A DNA stretch of 64,000 nt from Pseudoselenomonas ruminantium. Its GTDB lineage: Bacteria > Bacillota > Negativicutes > Selenomonadales > Selenomonadaceae. Of the stretch, positions 8,682 through 17,605 are shown piece after piece. Each line of letters begins with the position of its first letter. Within the stretch, counting starts at the first letter, position 1. The position numbers and the translations under genes were made by a program. The stretch is taken from positions 27,724 to 91,723 of the forward strand of contig SVCA01000012.1 in the NCBI GenBank assembly GCA_015058625.1, given 5' to 3'. The notes under the pieces are model-generated. The model was not told the origin of the DNA and did no database searches. It saw nothing but the letters and a program-made list of their open reading frames with translations.

Positions 8682-10583
8682 GTGCGCCCGGCGGCGCACG
8701 TTTCTAACCGGTGAAAGTCCGGAATCTGCCCGGTAGCGGGAAAGATATAGCCAATGGCAAGGGTGTCCGTCGCGAGGCGGAATCTGAAGGAAGCCGACGG
8801 CAAACCTCTGGCCTGACGGACAGAAATCGCATAGAGGCTACTATTGAGGATAAGGCCGCCTAACAGGTCGAAGTCCAATAGCTACACGGAATCAATGGTA
8901 GTAGATGCGACAGGTAGATGGAGGGAAAGAAACGCGTGGTACCCGGGGAGGTCTCACGGACATGGCCAAAGCCATATAACATTGGCGGTCATGGTTGAAA
9001 CAAGATTTATCGTGAGAAGTCAGCCGAGGTCATAGTACGAAGCGGGCTATAGACCGCTTCGGAAGGACTGAACTTTAGGAGATGTCAGTAAATGAATGTA
9101 ACCAAGCAGAAACATAAAGGCAGAAAATTTCATAACGAAAACTGCCCGCAAAAGGTAGCTGCGGAACAGCGAGGATATGCGGGAGTGCCAGCTGCTGTGC
9201 GGATTGCTGAAAACAACGACATCATCGCAGACTTGCCAACGGACAGTTTGCTGAAGCGGATTATATCACGCGACAACATGAATGCCGCATATTTCAAGAT
9301 AAAATCCAATCGAGGAGCAGGCGGTGTCGACAAGATGAGTGTAGATGAACTTCTACCGTATCTTCGAGAACACCGGCTGAGCCTCCTTCAGCAGATACGG
9401 GACGGCAAATATAAGCCGAACCCTGTCCGTCGGGTAGAGATACCCAAAGAAGAAAGAGGCAAAACCCGTAAACTGGGAATTCCAACGGTAGTAGACCGCA
9501 TGATACAGCAGGCCATAGCGCAGATACTCACGCCGATTTACGAACCGCAGTTCTCAGAAGCAAGTTTTGGCTTCCGGCCAAAACGAGGAGCCCATGACGC
9601 GCTGAAAACCTGCCAGCGATATGCCGACGAAGGTTATGTCTATGTAGTCGATATGGATTTGGAAAAGTTCTTCGACACAGTTTGCCAAAGTAAGCTGATA
9701 GAAATTCTTTCCAGAAGCATAAAAGATGGCAGAGTAATTTCGCTGATACACAAATACCTCAACGCGGGAGTAATCCGGCAGGGAGTATTTGAACGCAGTG
9801 AGCAGGGCGTACCACAGGGCGGGCCGTTAAGCCCGCTGCTCAGCAATGTCATACTGAATGAGCTGGATAAGGAACTGGAAAGGCGCGGGCATAAATTTGT
9901 CCGTTACGCTGATGACTGTATGATACTATGTAAAAGCAGAAGAAGTGCAGAAAGGACGCTATCCGGCATAATCCCGTTCATAGAAAAGAAACTATTTCTC
10001 AAAGTGAACCGGGAAAAGACCAGTGTGGCACATATCTCAAAGGTAAAGTATCTGGGTTACGGCTTTTACCGCTATAAAGGGGAATGCCGGTTCAAGGTAC
10101 ATAAGAAATCCCTTGCCAAGATGAAGAACCGTCTGCGGGCGATAACGAATCGAAGCAAGGCGATAAGCAACGAAGAAAGGCCGCTTATTCTGAAACGATA
10201 TGTCATAGGATGGGTGAACTACTTCAAGCTGGCGGATATGAAGAACCTGCTGATGAAGATGGATGAATGGCTCCGGCGGAGGATAAGGGCAATCTATTGG
10301 AAACAATGGAAGAAGGTTAAGACACGGTGCCGGATGATAAGGCAATATAATCTGCCGGATTGGAAGGTACACGAACTGGCCAATTGCCGAAAAGGGATAT
10401 GGAGAGCAGCATTAATGCTGAACCAAATCCTGACAAACAAAGAAATAGCCCGCCAAGGCTATATAAGCCTAACGAGCTATTACGAGCAAGTATGTGAAAA
10501 CTAGAGAACCGCCGTGTACCGAACGGTACGCACGGTGGTGTGAGAGGTCGGCTGGTCAATTAATGGTCAGCCTCCTACTCGAT
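8682..10583 (+). mobile_element. Group II intron (class C-like) with encoded reverse transcriptase
   Basis: The 5' boundary reads GTGCGCCCGGCGGCGCACG, the GUGYG start of group II introns. The region to 9091 holds conserved ribozyme pieces such as ACCGGTGAAAGTCCGG and the CCCGGGGAGGTCTC stretch. After the reverse transcriptase come a domain V-like hairpin (about 10505-10545, CCGTGTACC...GGTACGCACGG) and a domain VI-like hairpin (GGCTG...CAGCC, about 10549-10571), ending in CTACTCGAT. Insertion directly behind a terminator T-run, together with an encoded protein without an endonuclease domain, is the habit of class C introns. The exact 3' end (10583) is inferred from the usual ending and from comparison with the uninterrupted second repeat copy. 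Confidence 0.88.
9092..10504 (+). CDS. ltrA: Group II intron reverse transcriptase/maturase
   Basis: Intron-encoded protein of 470 residues. The reverse transcriptase core shows VVDMDLEKFFD (catalytic Asp near residue 187), QGVPQGGPLSPLLSN and RYADD (272-275). The maturase (X) domain follows as GWVNYFKLADMKNLLMKMD and WLRRRIRAIYWKQWKK. It ends soon after with no HNH-type endonuclease domain, as in class C introns, which reverse-splice into single-stranded DNA at terminators. AGGAGA precedes the ATG. It acts in splicing and retrohoming of the surrounding ribozyme. No frameshift or stop is visible, so it may be active. Confidence 0.95.
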   Translation: MNVTKQKHKGRKFHNENCPQKVAAEQRGYAGVPAAVRIAENNDIIADLPTDSLLKRIISRDNMNAAYFKIKSNRGAGGVDKMSVDELLPYLREHRLSLLQQIRDGKYKPNPVRRVEIPKEERGKTRKLGIPTVVDRMIQQAIAQILTPIYEPQFSEASFGFRPKRGAHDALKTCQRYADEGYVYVVDMDLEKFFDTVCQSKLIEILSRSIKDGRVISLIHKYLNAGVIRQGVFERSEQGVPQGGPLSPLLSNVILNELDKELERRGHKFVRYADDCMILCKSRRSAERTLSGIIPFIEKKLFLKVNREKTSVAHISKVKYLGYGFYRYKGECRFKVHKKSLAKMKNRLRAITNRSKAISNEERPLILKRYVIGWVNYFKLADMKNLLMKMDEWLRRRIRAIYWKQWKKVKTRCRMIRQYNLPDWKVHELANCRKGIWRAALMLNQILTNKEIARQGYISLTSYYEQVCEN

Positions 10584-10585
10584 CG

Positions 10586-11177
10586 AATTGCAGTCTGTCG
10601 ATGTTAATGCGAGCTTACTTATATATGTTACAGCTCAGTTGGGGTGGAGGTGGTAATACTTTTCGCCGTTGCACTGAATGACCCACAAGTAAATTTATGG
10701 GCTTATAGTTGCCTGCGCCGGGCAAGACCGGCGGCGCGTATGTTCAGCCCAGTGTTTAGTCTGTGCCGTTTGTGGGCCAGTCCTCACTGCGTTCGGACAG
10801 TCGTTCCACGGCGAAAAGCATCACCACCTCCGCCCTAAGCGAAGTCCGTATAAAACGCCATCTTCACAGTAATAAGGAGCAAGTACATCGATGTTCTTGT
10901 TATGGGAGCAACGAGTTCGTGGCAATAGTATAGGCCGTGGCTTGGGTCGAATGGGGGAGTGATTTTTCTGTAGGGAGCGACTGCCTGAACGCAGTGAAGG
11001 CCGGCCCCATGTAGGAGAAAGCTAAGCAAATACGCTGAAAGCAGCGCCGTTGGCCTGCCCGGCGCAGGTAACTGGACAGCTTTATTTTGCGAGGGGGTCG
11101 TTTAGCGGAAAACAGAAAAATTACTCCCCCATTCGGCCCCAAACTACGTATGACCAAGATACCTTTATCACGAACTT
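10586..11177. repeat. 0.6 kb bipartite structured repeat, copy A
   Basis: Non-coding block highly similar to 45613-46219. It starts with AATTGCAGTCTGTCGAT, the left terminal repeat, just behind the group II intron. Two long-hairpin domains follow: arms near 10642-10669/10807-10834, and 10948-10971/11120-11143. The right terminal inverted repeat found in copy B is missing; similarity stops after GAACTT at 11177, inside the last codons of recQ. Short ORFs in it (for example 10644-10838) are judged spurious, because changes between copies keep hairpin pairing rather than protein. See copy B for the architecture. Confidence 0.85.
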
Positions 11178-12955
11178 TTATGGGTTTTGATGCAATCCAG
11201 AAATTCCTGTCCGTATTTATGCAACTTCATTTCGCCGATACCTTTAACATCCAGCATTTCATCGAGCGTGGCGGGCTGGACGCGGCACATGTCTTTGAGG
11301 GTGGCGTCGGAAAAGACCACATAGGGTGGGACGTGTTCGCGGGTGGCGATTTCTTTGCGCAGGTGGCGCAAATGGTCGAAGAGTTCCGGAGCCGCGGGTT
11401 CCTTTTCCTGCTCTGGTTTGGGCACGGCCTGCCAGACTTTTTCCTGTCCTTTGAGGACGGGATAGGCAGCGGGCTTGAGTGTGACTACAGGGAATTTGCT
11501 TTCGGTCAGGCCTAAGTAGTCCGTGGCGATAAAGCGCTGAATCAGGAGCTTGATGTCAGCCAGCGTCCGTTCCTTCATAAGGCCGAAGGTTGAGAGCTTA
11601 TCGAAATGGAGTTCCTTTACCCGCTTGTCGCTGGAGCCTTTGAGCACCTGTGCGACAAGCGTCAGACCGAAGCGTTCGTGCATACGGTAGACGCAGGAAA
11701 AGACCTTCTGGGCATCGATGGTTACATCGTTTTTTTCGAGCCCGGCCTTGCAGTTGCCGCAATTATCGCAGGTCACCTCCGCACTCGTATCGCCGAAATA
11801 ACTGATGATGAAATGCCGCAGGCATTCCGGTGTATGGCAGTAGTCCACCATCTTTTGCAGCGTGCCGAGGTTATGGGCCTTGCGTTCCTCGTTTTCGATT
11901 GACACATCAATCAGGTATTTTTGCGTCATGACGTCCTGCGGGGAGTAGAGCAGAATGCAGCTGCCGGGTTCGCCGTCGCGCCCTGCGCGGCCTGCTTCCT
12001 GATAGTAGGCTTCGATGTTTTTCGGCATATTGTAGTGGATGACATAGCGGACATTTGACTTGTCAATTCCCATGCCAAAGGCATTGGTGGCGACAATGAC
12101 CTGCACGTTGTCGTAGAGGAAATCATCCTGTGCCTTGTTGCGCTGTTTGTCGGAGAGACCCGCATGGTAGCGGCCTACGGCAAACTTTTTCTTTTTGAGG
12201 TATTCGTAGAGGCTGTCCACTTCTTTGCGGGTGGCGGCATAGATAATGCCGGATTCAGCGGTATGGTTCTTTAGATAGCGCTCGATAAATTTCTTCTTGT
12301 CCTCGCCCCTGCGCACTTCAAAGTAGAGGTTGGGACGGTCAAAGCCCGTGACATGAATCTGCGGCTTTTGCAGGTGCAGAAGTTTAATGATGTCGTCCTT
12401 TACCTCCGGCGTGGCGGTGGCGGTAAAGGCGCTGACCAGCGGGCGGCGGGGAAGGGCAGCGATAAACGGGGCAATCTGCCGGTAGCTGGGGCGGAAGTCA
12501 TGGCCCCATTGGGAGAGACAGTGGGCTTCATCCACGGCCACCATGGAGATTTCCTGCCGTTCGATGATGTAGCGGAAGTAGTCGGTGTCCAGCCGTTCCG
12601 GGGCCACATAGATGAGTTTGTAGCGGCCTTCGGCAATGGCACTGAAGCGAGCGTTGGACTGCTCAAGGGTCAGCTGACTGTTGATATAGGTAGCGGGTAC
12701 GCCCTGCTCGGCCAGCGCATCTACCTGATCTTTCATCAGCGAGATAAGGGGGGAGATGACAAGGGTAATGCCCGGGAACACCAGTGCGGGCAGCTGAAAG
12801 CAGATGCTTTTGCCCGCACCCGTCGGCATGATGGCCAATGTGTCAGAGCCCTGCAGGAGGCTTTTCACCACAGGCTTTTGGGCGGGGCGGAAGTCGGGAT
12901 AACCGTAATATTTGCGCAGGAGATTCTGCGCCTCAGCAAAATATGGATTTTCCAC
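11168..12955 (-). CDS. recQ: ATP-dependent DNA helicase RecQ
   Basis: RecQ-family 3'-5' helicase of 595 residues, acting in recombination and replication fork repair. Walker A MPTGAGKS (43-50), DEAH box (142-145), TATATPEVKDD and YYQEAGRAGRDG (motif VI) are intact. Next come the zinc-binding cysteines (CLRHFI ... CDNCGNC), the RQC winged helix and a C-terminal HRDC domain (about 520-590) ending LDVKGIGEMKLHKYGQ. The stop codon and the two final serines are encoded by the right edge of repeat copy A, so the natural C-terminal tail may have been altered. Divergent from the exporter operon, with a shared 158-base intergenic region. Confidence 0.97.
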   Translation of the reverse strand: MENPYFAEAQNLLRKYYGYPDFRPAQKPVVKSLLQGSDTLAIMPTGAGKSICFQLPALVFPGITLVISPLISLMKDQVDALAEQGVPATYINSQLTLEQSNARFSAIAEGRYKLIYVAPERLDTDYFRYIIERQEISMVAVDEAHCLSQWGHDFRPSYRQIAPFIAALPRRPLVSAFTATATPEVKDDIIKLLHLQKPQIHVTGFDRPNLYFEVRRGEDKKKFIERYLKNHTAESGIIYAATRKEVDSLYEYLKKKKFAVGRYHAGLSDKQRNKAQDDFLYDNVQVIVATNAFGMGIDKSNVRYVIHYNMPKNIEAYYQEAGRAGRDGEPGSCILLYSPQDVMTQKYLIDVSIENEERKAHNLGTLQKMVDYCHTPECLRHFIISYFGDTSAEVTCDNCGNCKAGLEKNDVTIDAQKVFSCVYRMHERFGLTLVAQVLKGSSDKRVKELHFDKLSTFGLMKERTLADIKLLIQRFIATDYLGLTESKFPVVTLKPAAYPVLKGQEKVWQAVPKPEQEKEPAAPELFDHLRHLRKEIATREHVPPYVVFSDATLKDMCRVQPATLDEMLDVKGIGEMKLHKYGQEFLDCIKTHKSS

Positions 12956-13015
12956 GAAAAATACACCTATTTCTAATGCAAATTTAATCTGTTTCTCATA
13001 GAATTACAACGTATC

Positions 13016-13032
13016 TATTCTATCATAGAATA
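13016..13032. promoter_or_regulatory. 17-bp perfect palindrome between recQ and tolC-like gene
   Basis: TATTCTATCATAGAATA is an 8-1-8 perfect dyad in the divergent intergenic region. The half TCATAGAAT is repeated at about 12997-13005. It is a candidate operator for recQ, the exporter operon or both. The cognate regulator is unknown; it does not look like the Bacillus LexA box. Confidence 0.45.
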
Positions 13033-13113
13033 CACCAAATTGCGCCACGGAAATAATAAAATGTGGTAAAATAGAAAGATGTGAAAGGAAATAACATTGG
13101 GGAGGAAATCTTC

Positions 13114-14526
13114 ATGAAATTAAAGCGTTGGATAAAGGCAGGCGTGCCTTTTATGGCCCTGCTTTTGGCAAGTCCCGGAGCTCAGGCGGCGGACTTGAGC
13201 CTGCAGGAGGCCATCAATCTGGCACTTACCCAGAACACAGGACTTAAAGTTACCCAAAAGGGCGAGGATACGGCCAAGTATGCTCTGGAAAAAGCAAGAG
13301 GCAGTAATGGTGTGAGCGTGGGGCTGAGCGATACCCTTTCCACGACGAAGAATAAGGATTCTGACCGTCAGGATAGCAACAGCGTTGGTATCACGGGGAA
13401 ACTGCCGCTCTATACTGGCGGCAAGAATCAGGCCAGCATCAAAAGCGCGAAAATCGGCGTGGAATCTGCCAGCCTGCAGACCCAGCGGGCGCAGGAGGAT
13501 TTGAAGCTCAATGTCATCAAGGCTTATTATAATGCGTTGGAAGCCCAAAAGACTGTGGGCGTGCGCCAGGAAACCGTGGACAAGTACCAGGAGCACTTCA
13601 CCAACGTAAGTCAGCTTTATGCGGCAGGTTCCAAGGCCAGAATCGATGTAATCCGTTCGCAAGTGGAGTTAAGCAATGCGCGCCAGAACCTCATCAAGGC
13701 GGAAAACAGCTATGAGGTGAATCTGGCTACCCTGCGCAATTATCTCAACATTGACCGCAGTGAGCCCTTGAATCTCACCACGGATTTTTCTTATCTGGCC
13801 TTTGACCAGGATATGGGTACCTGCCTTGATTACGCCTATCGCAACCGCAAGGATTTGCTGGTGGACAAGAACAAGCTCGAACAACAGGAGCAGGCCATTA
13901 AGGAAGCAAAGGCTGGCTATCTGCCGACGCTGAATCTGTCGGTGGGGCTTAACAGCAGTCAGAAGTTCCATCCCAGCAGCGAGAACAGCCATGGGGCTAC
14001 CGCTTCGGTGGGGCTCAGCTGGAGTATTTTTGACAGCGGCGTGACGAATGCGCAGGTAAAGACTGCCGAAACCAGCCGGGATGTGGCCAAGCTCAATTAC
14101 CTCAAAGACAAAGAGGCCATTGATTTGGCAGTGCGGCAGGCTTATTACAATATGCGCGAGGCAGAAAAGCGTTTCAATTCCACGCAGGATGCCGTGCATC
14201 AGGCGGAGGAAGATGCTTTCATCGCTCGCGAGAAATACCGTGCTGGTGAAGGGCTTATGCTCGATATTATCGATGCGCAGGAAGCCCTGTCCACGGCGCG
14301 GCTCAATTACATCAGCGCCCAGTACGATTATGCCCGCTATAAGGCCACGGTCGAAAACGCCATGGGGGTTGAGCTGACGGCTGAGGAAAAGCAGGCCGCA
14401 GCTCTACTGGAAACGGATGCAGATGCAGCGCTTGCCCAGTCCCGCCTGGGCAGCAGTAGCGACACCACCGTGGACAGTACCCGCAAGGTAGTGGAAGAAC
14501 TGGCAGGAAATGAGGGAAATAAATGA
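13114..14526 (+). CDS. TolC-family outer membrane efflux channel
   Basis: Outer membrane channel subunit of 470 residues with a signal peptide (MKLKRWIKAGVPFMALLLASPGAQA, stated as residues 1-25). Two repeated outer membrane efflux protein domains follow; the repeated start is seen as LSLQEAINLALTQN and the later QAYYNMREAEKRF. The upstream GTG at 13081 is rejected because GGGGAGGAA stands right before the ATG at 13114. The next gene starts inside its stop, so it heads an adaptor/ABC transporter operon. Presence of a TolC-type channel in a Firmicute genome points to a diderm envelope. The cargo is unknown. Confidence 0.92.
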   Translation: MKLKRWIKAGVPFMALLLASPGAQAADLSLQEAINLALTQNTGLKVTQKGEDTAKYALEKARGSNGVSVGLSDTLSTTKNKDSDRQDSNSVGITGKLPLYTGGKNQASIKSAKIGVESASLQTQRAQEDLKLNVIKAYYNALEAQKTVGVRQETVDKYQEHFTNVSQLYAAGSKARIDVIRSQVELSNARQNLIKAENSYEVNLATLRNYLNIDRSEPLNLTTDFSYLAFDQDMGTCLDYAYRNRKDLLVDKNKLEQQEQAIKEAKAGYLPTLNLSVGLNSSQKFHPSSENSHGATASVGLSWSIFDSGVTNAQVKTAETSRDVAKLNYLKDKEAIDLAVRQAYYNMREAEKRFNSTQDAVHQAEEDAFIAREKYRAGEGLMLDIIDAQEALSTARLNYISAQYDYARYKATVENAMGVELTAEEKQAAALLETDADAALAQSRLGSSSDTTVDSTRKVVEELAGNEGNK

Positions 14527-15656
14527 AGCTGAATTGGAAAATAAAAGCAGCCATAGCCGCCGTCTTGATAATCGGTGCGGCGGTGTATGGCTACCAATAC
14601 TATCAAGGCCAGCAGGAGGCCAGGAAGGCCGCGGCGGTGGAGACGGTACCTGTCACCCGCATGAATGTGAAATCCACCGTTTCGGCCACGGGCACCATCA
14701 AGCCGGTAAACAGCGTGGAGGTCAGCTCCAAGGTAACGGCCCGCATTAAGGAAGTGCTGGTCAAGGAAAACGATACCGTGACGGCCGGACAGACCATTGC
14801 AACTTTGGATGCCAAGGATTACGAGGAAAAGCGCAATCAGGCCCAGTACAAGGTCACCAATACCAAGGCCAAGTATGACCGCGTCAGCTATCTTTACAGC
14901 ATTGGCGCAAAAACGCAGTCCGATTTGGAAGATGCCAAAATGAATTACGACACGGCACTTTCTTCGTTGGCTGAATCCCAGTCCAATATGAGCGAAATGA
15001 CGATTGTGGCGCCCATGTCCGGCGTCGTAGTCGGTCAGCCACAGACCGCAGGTACCATGGCGGTGCAGGGCACCAGCAATCCCACGGTCATCATGCGCAT
15101 TGCGGATATGTCCAGCAAGCAGATTCTGGCCAAGGTGGATGAAACGGATATCGGCAGCGTGAAAGTCGGTCAGGAGGCAACCTTTACGGTGGACAGCTTC
15201 AACGGCAAGACTTTTACCGCGCGCGTGTCCAAGATTTCCCAGACCGATACCAGCAACAGCTGGAATATCAATACCTCATCGAGCAGTTCCTCATCGAGCA
15301 GCTCTACCGCCAGCGTTATCTACTACTATGTGACGCTGGATGTGGACGACCCCGACAACATGCTGCTGCCAGCCATGACCGCCCGTGTGGAAATCAATAC
15401 GGCAGAGAAAAATGATGCGCTGGTTGTGCCTTTGTCTACGCTGAAAACCGATGCCAATGGCTCCTATGTCATCGTGAAAAATGCGGATGGCACGCAGGAA
15501 AACCGCTATGTGTCCACCGGCATCTACAGCGATGAATACGTGGAAATTCTGGAAGGCCTTTCGGAAGGAGAACAGGTAGTCAGCACTTATGTAGCGAAAG
15601 CCTCTACAACTTCCAGCTCAAAAAAGAACGACCGTGGCGGCCCACCACCAATGTGA
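14523..15656 (+). CDS. macA: MacA/HlyD-type periplasmic adaptor
   Basis: Membrane fusion protein of 377 residues linking the inner-membrane ABC transporter to the TolC-type channel. One N-terminal transmembrane anchor (about residues 7-25) is followed by a lipoyl/barrel-sandwich hybrid (VSATGTIKPVNSVEVSSKV), an alpha-hairpin shortened to about 60 residues and a beta-barrel with VDETDIGSVKVGQEATFTV. A run of about ten serines (near residues 251-260), encoded by repeated TCATCGAGCAG-like units, splits the barrel domain and may vary between strains. Start ATGA overlaps the stop of the channel gene. Confidence 0.92.
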   Translation: MKLNWKIKAAIAAVLIIGAAVYGYQYYQGQQEARKAAAVETVPVTRMNVKSTVSATGTIKPVNSVEVSSKVTARIKEVLVKENDTVTAGQTIATLDAKDYEEKRNQAQYKVTNTKAKYDRVSYLYSIGAKTQSDLEDAKMNYDTALSSLAESQSNMSEMTIVAPMSGVVVGQPQTAGTMAVQGTSNPTVIMRIADMSSKQILAKVDETDIGSVKVGQEATFTVDSFNGKTFTARVSKISQTDTSNSWNINTSSSSSSSSSSTASVIYYYVTLDVDDPDNMLLPAMTARVEINTAEKNDALVVPLSTLKTDANGSYVIVKNADGTQENRYVSTGIYSDEYVEILEGLSEGEQVVSTYVAKASTTSSSKKNDRGGPPPM

Positions 15657-15675
15657 GGAAGGCGGTAAGAACGCG

Positions 15676-16398
15676 ATGACGAACAACGAAAAGCGAATTG
15701 CCACCATCCAGCTGAAGGATATCAAAAAACTCTACAAAATCGGCGGGGAAACGGTGGCGGCCTTGGACGGCATCACCACCAACATCTATCAGGGCGAATT
15801 TGCTGCCCTGATGGGACCCTCTGGTTCCGGCAAATCCACATTGATGAATATTCTGGGCTGCCTTGACCGTCCCACGGTCGGCTCTTATAAACTGGACGGT
15901 CAGGAAGTTGCCGGCCTCAGCGATGATAAGCTGGCAGTTACCCGCAACAAGAAAATCGGCTTTGTCTTTCAGAACTTCAATCTGTTGTCCCGCATTTCGG
16001 CGCTCGAAAATGTGGCCCTGCCATTGGTTTACTCCGGCGTGGGGCGCAGGGAGCGTATGGAAAAGGCCATGCACTTTTTAGAAGCAGTGGGCCTTGCCGA
16101 CCGGGCGGAACATCAGCCCAATGAACTTTCCGGCGGCCAGCGGCAGCGCGTGGCCATCGCCCGGGCACTCGTCAATGACCCGCATATCATTATGGCCGAT
16201 GAACCGACAGGCAATCTCGATACGAAATCCACCAAGGAAATCATGGAGATTTTCCAGAAGATGCACGGCATGGGCCGTACCATAATTCTCGTTACCCATG
16301 AGCCGGAAATTGCCGCCTGCGCCAGCCGTCAGCTGTTGGTGCGGGATGGCAAAATCACCCGGGACGAAGGAAGGGGCGTGGTGATGGATGTTATTTAG
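15676..16398 (+). CDS. macB: MacB-type ABC transporter ATPase subunit
   Basis: ABC ATPase of 240 residues in the LolD/MacB/FtsE group. It has Walker [10 protein letters not shown], signature [14 protein letters not shown], Walker [13 protein letters not shown] and the switch histidine in LVTHEPE. The ORF can be extended to a GTG at 15634 within macA, but GAGGAAGGCGG before the ATG at 15676 and alignment with family N-termini favour the shorter form. The permease is a separate gene here, unlike the fused MacB of enterobacteria. It energises export or mechanotransmission across the periplasm. Confidence 0.94.
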   Translation: MTNNEKRIATIQLKDIKKLYKIGGETVAALDGITTNIYQGEFAALMGPSGSGKSTLMNILGCLDRPTVGSYKLDGQEVAGLSDDKLAVTRNKKIGFVFQNFNLLSRISALENVALPLVYSGVGRRERMEKAMHFLEAVGLADRAEHQPNELSGGQRQRVAIARALVNDPHIIMADEPTGNLDTKSTKEIMEIFQKMHGMGRTIILVTHEPEIAACASRQLLVRDGKITRDEGRGVVMDVI

Positions 16399-17605
16399 TG
16401 AAAGCTTCCAGATGGCGCTGATTTCCCTCTACGCCAATAAAATGCGCAGCCTGCTCACCATGCTGGGCATCATTATCGGTGTGGCCGCTGTGATTGCGCT
16501 CGTGTCCGTCGGTATGGGCGTGCGCAGTAATGTCACGAACTCCATTGCGAGTCTCGGCTCCAATATGCTGATTATCTCGCCGGGCTCCTCTAATAGAGGC
16601 GGCGTGCGCGGTGCGGCAGGCTCTATGCAGACGCTGAAATACGATGATGCCAAGGCTATCAAGGATAAAATCAAAAATATTGATTATGTGTCGCCTTCGG
16701 TGTCCTCGTCCTATCAGATTGTCTATGGCAATAACAACTGGAAAACCAGTGTGCAGGGCGTAACGGCAGAATTTATGTCCATCCGCTCGCTGACCATCGG
16801 CTACGGTTCCTTTATCACTGCGGATGATATGAATAAACGCAACCGCGTGGCCGTAATCGGCACCACGGTTGCGTCTAATCTCTTTGCCAAGGAAAATCCG
16901 GTGGGCAAGAATATCCGTATCAACAATCAGCCTTTCAAGGTTATCGGCCTATTGGAATCCAAGGGCCAGTCCTCTGTGGGACAGGACCAGGATGATGTGA
17001 TTTACATTCCCTTGACCACGGCACAGGAACGCATGTTGGGTATTACCTATGTCCAGTCCATCAACGTGCAGGTTTCCAGTCAGGAAAAGATGGAGCAGGT
17101 GCAGGCTGAAATTGAAAATCTCCTGCGCTCCCGTCATCATATCTTGGCGGGCAAGGATGATGATTTCAACGTCCGCAACCTCACGAGCCTGATGGAAACG
17201 GTGAATCAGTCCACCTCCATGCTGACTTTGCTTTTGGGGGCGATTGCCGGAATTTCCCTGATTGTCGGCGGTATCGGCATCATGAACATCATGATGGTGT
17301 CCGTCACCGAGCGTACGAGGGAAATCGGTATTCGCAAGGCTTTGGGCGCTACCTTTATGAACATCATGACCCAGTTCCTCATTGAATCCATGGTCATTGG
17401 CATAATCGGCGGCATAATAGGTATCATTGTCGGCTGCGGCGCTTCGCAAATCATTGCCAAAGTGGGCAACTTCACGACGGTTATCACCATCACCCCGATT
17501 ATCATATCGTTTATCTTCTCCGTAGGCATTGGCCTTTTCTTTGGCATCTATCCTGCGCGAAAAGCAGCTAAGCTCGACCCCATTGAGGCATTACGATACG
17601 AATAA
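16388..17605 (+). CDS. MacB-type ABC transporter permease (FtsX-like)
   Basis: Inner membrane protein of 405 residues. One transmembrane helix (about 22-42) precedes the MacB-type periplasmic domain, and three helices follow near residues 280-390, the last part being the FtsX domain with RTREIGIRKALGA. Its ATG lies 11 bases inside the ATPase gene, showing coupled translation. The 3' end overlaps the convergent prepilin peptidase gene by 15 bases. With the ATPase, adaptor and outer-membrane channel it should form a tripartite exporter; substrate may be a peptide, antibiotic or lipid. Confidence 0.92.
   Translation: MLFSESFQMALISLYANKMRSLLTMLGIIIGVAAVIALVSVGMGVRSNVTNSIASLGSNMLIISPGSSNRGGVRGAAGSMQTLKYDDAKAIKDKIKNIDYVSPSVSSSYQIVYGNNNWKTSVQGVTAEFMSIRSLTIGYGSFITADDMNKRNRVAVIGTTVASNLFAKENPVGKNIRINNQPFKVIGLLESKGQSSVGQDQDDVIYIPLTTAQERMLGITYVQSINVQVSSQEKMEQVQAEIENLLRSRHHILAGKDDDFNVRNLTSLMETVNQSTSMLTLLLGAIAGISLIVGGIGIMNIMMVSVTERTREIGIRKALGATFMNIMTQFLIESMVIGIIGGIIGIIVGCGASQIIAKVGNFTTVITITPIIISFIFSVGIGLFFGIYPARKAAKLDPIEALRYE

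Noticed and set aside
10644..10838. Short plus-strand ORF in repeat copy A, with a similar one in copy B (45637-45864)
   Set aside because: Most base differences between copies change the residue and several are matched by a change in the opposite hairpin arm, so structure, not protein, seems to be conserved. No ribosome binding site.
15265..15310. Repeated TCATCGAGCAG units in the macA gene as a phase-variable repeat
   Set aside because: Only about two imperfect units coding a serine run; length changes would be in frame, so no on/off switching is evident.
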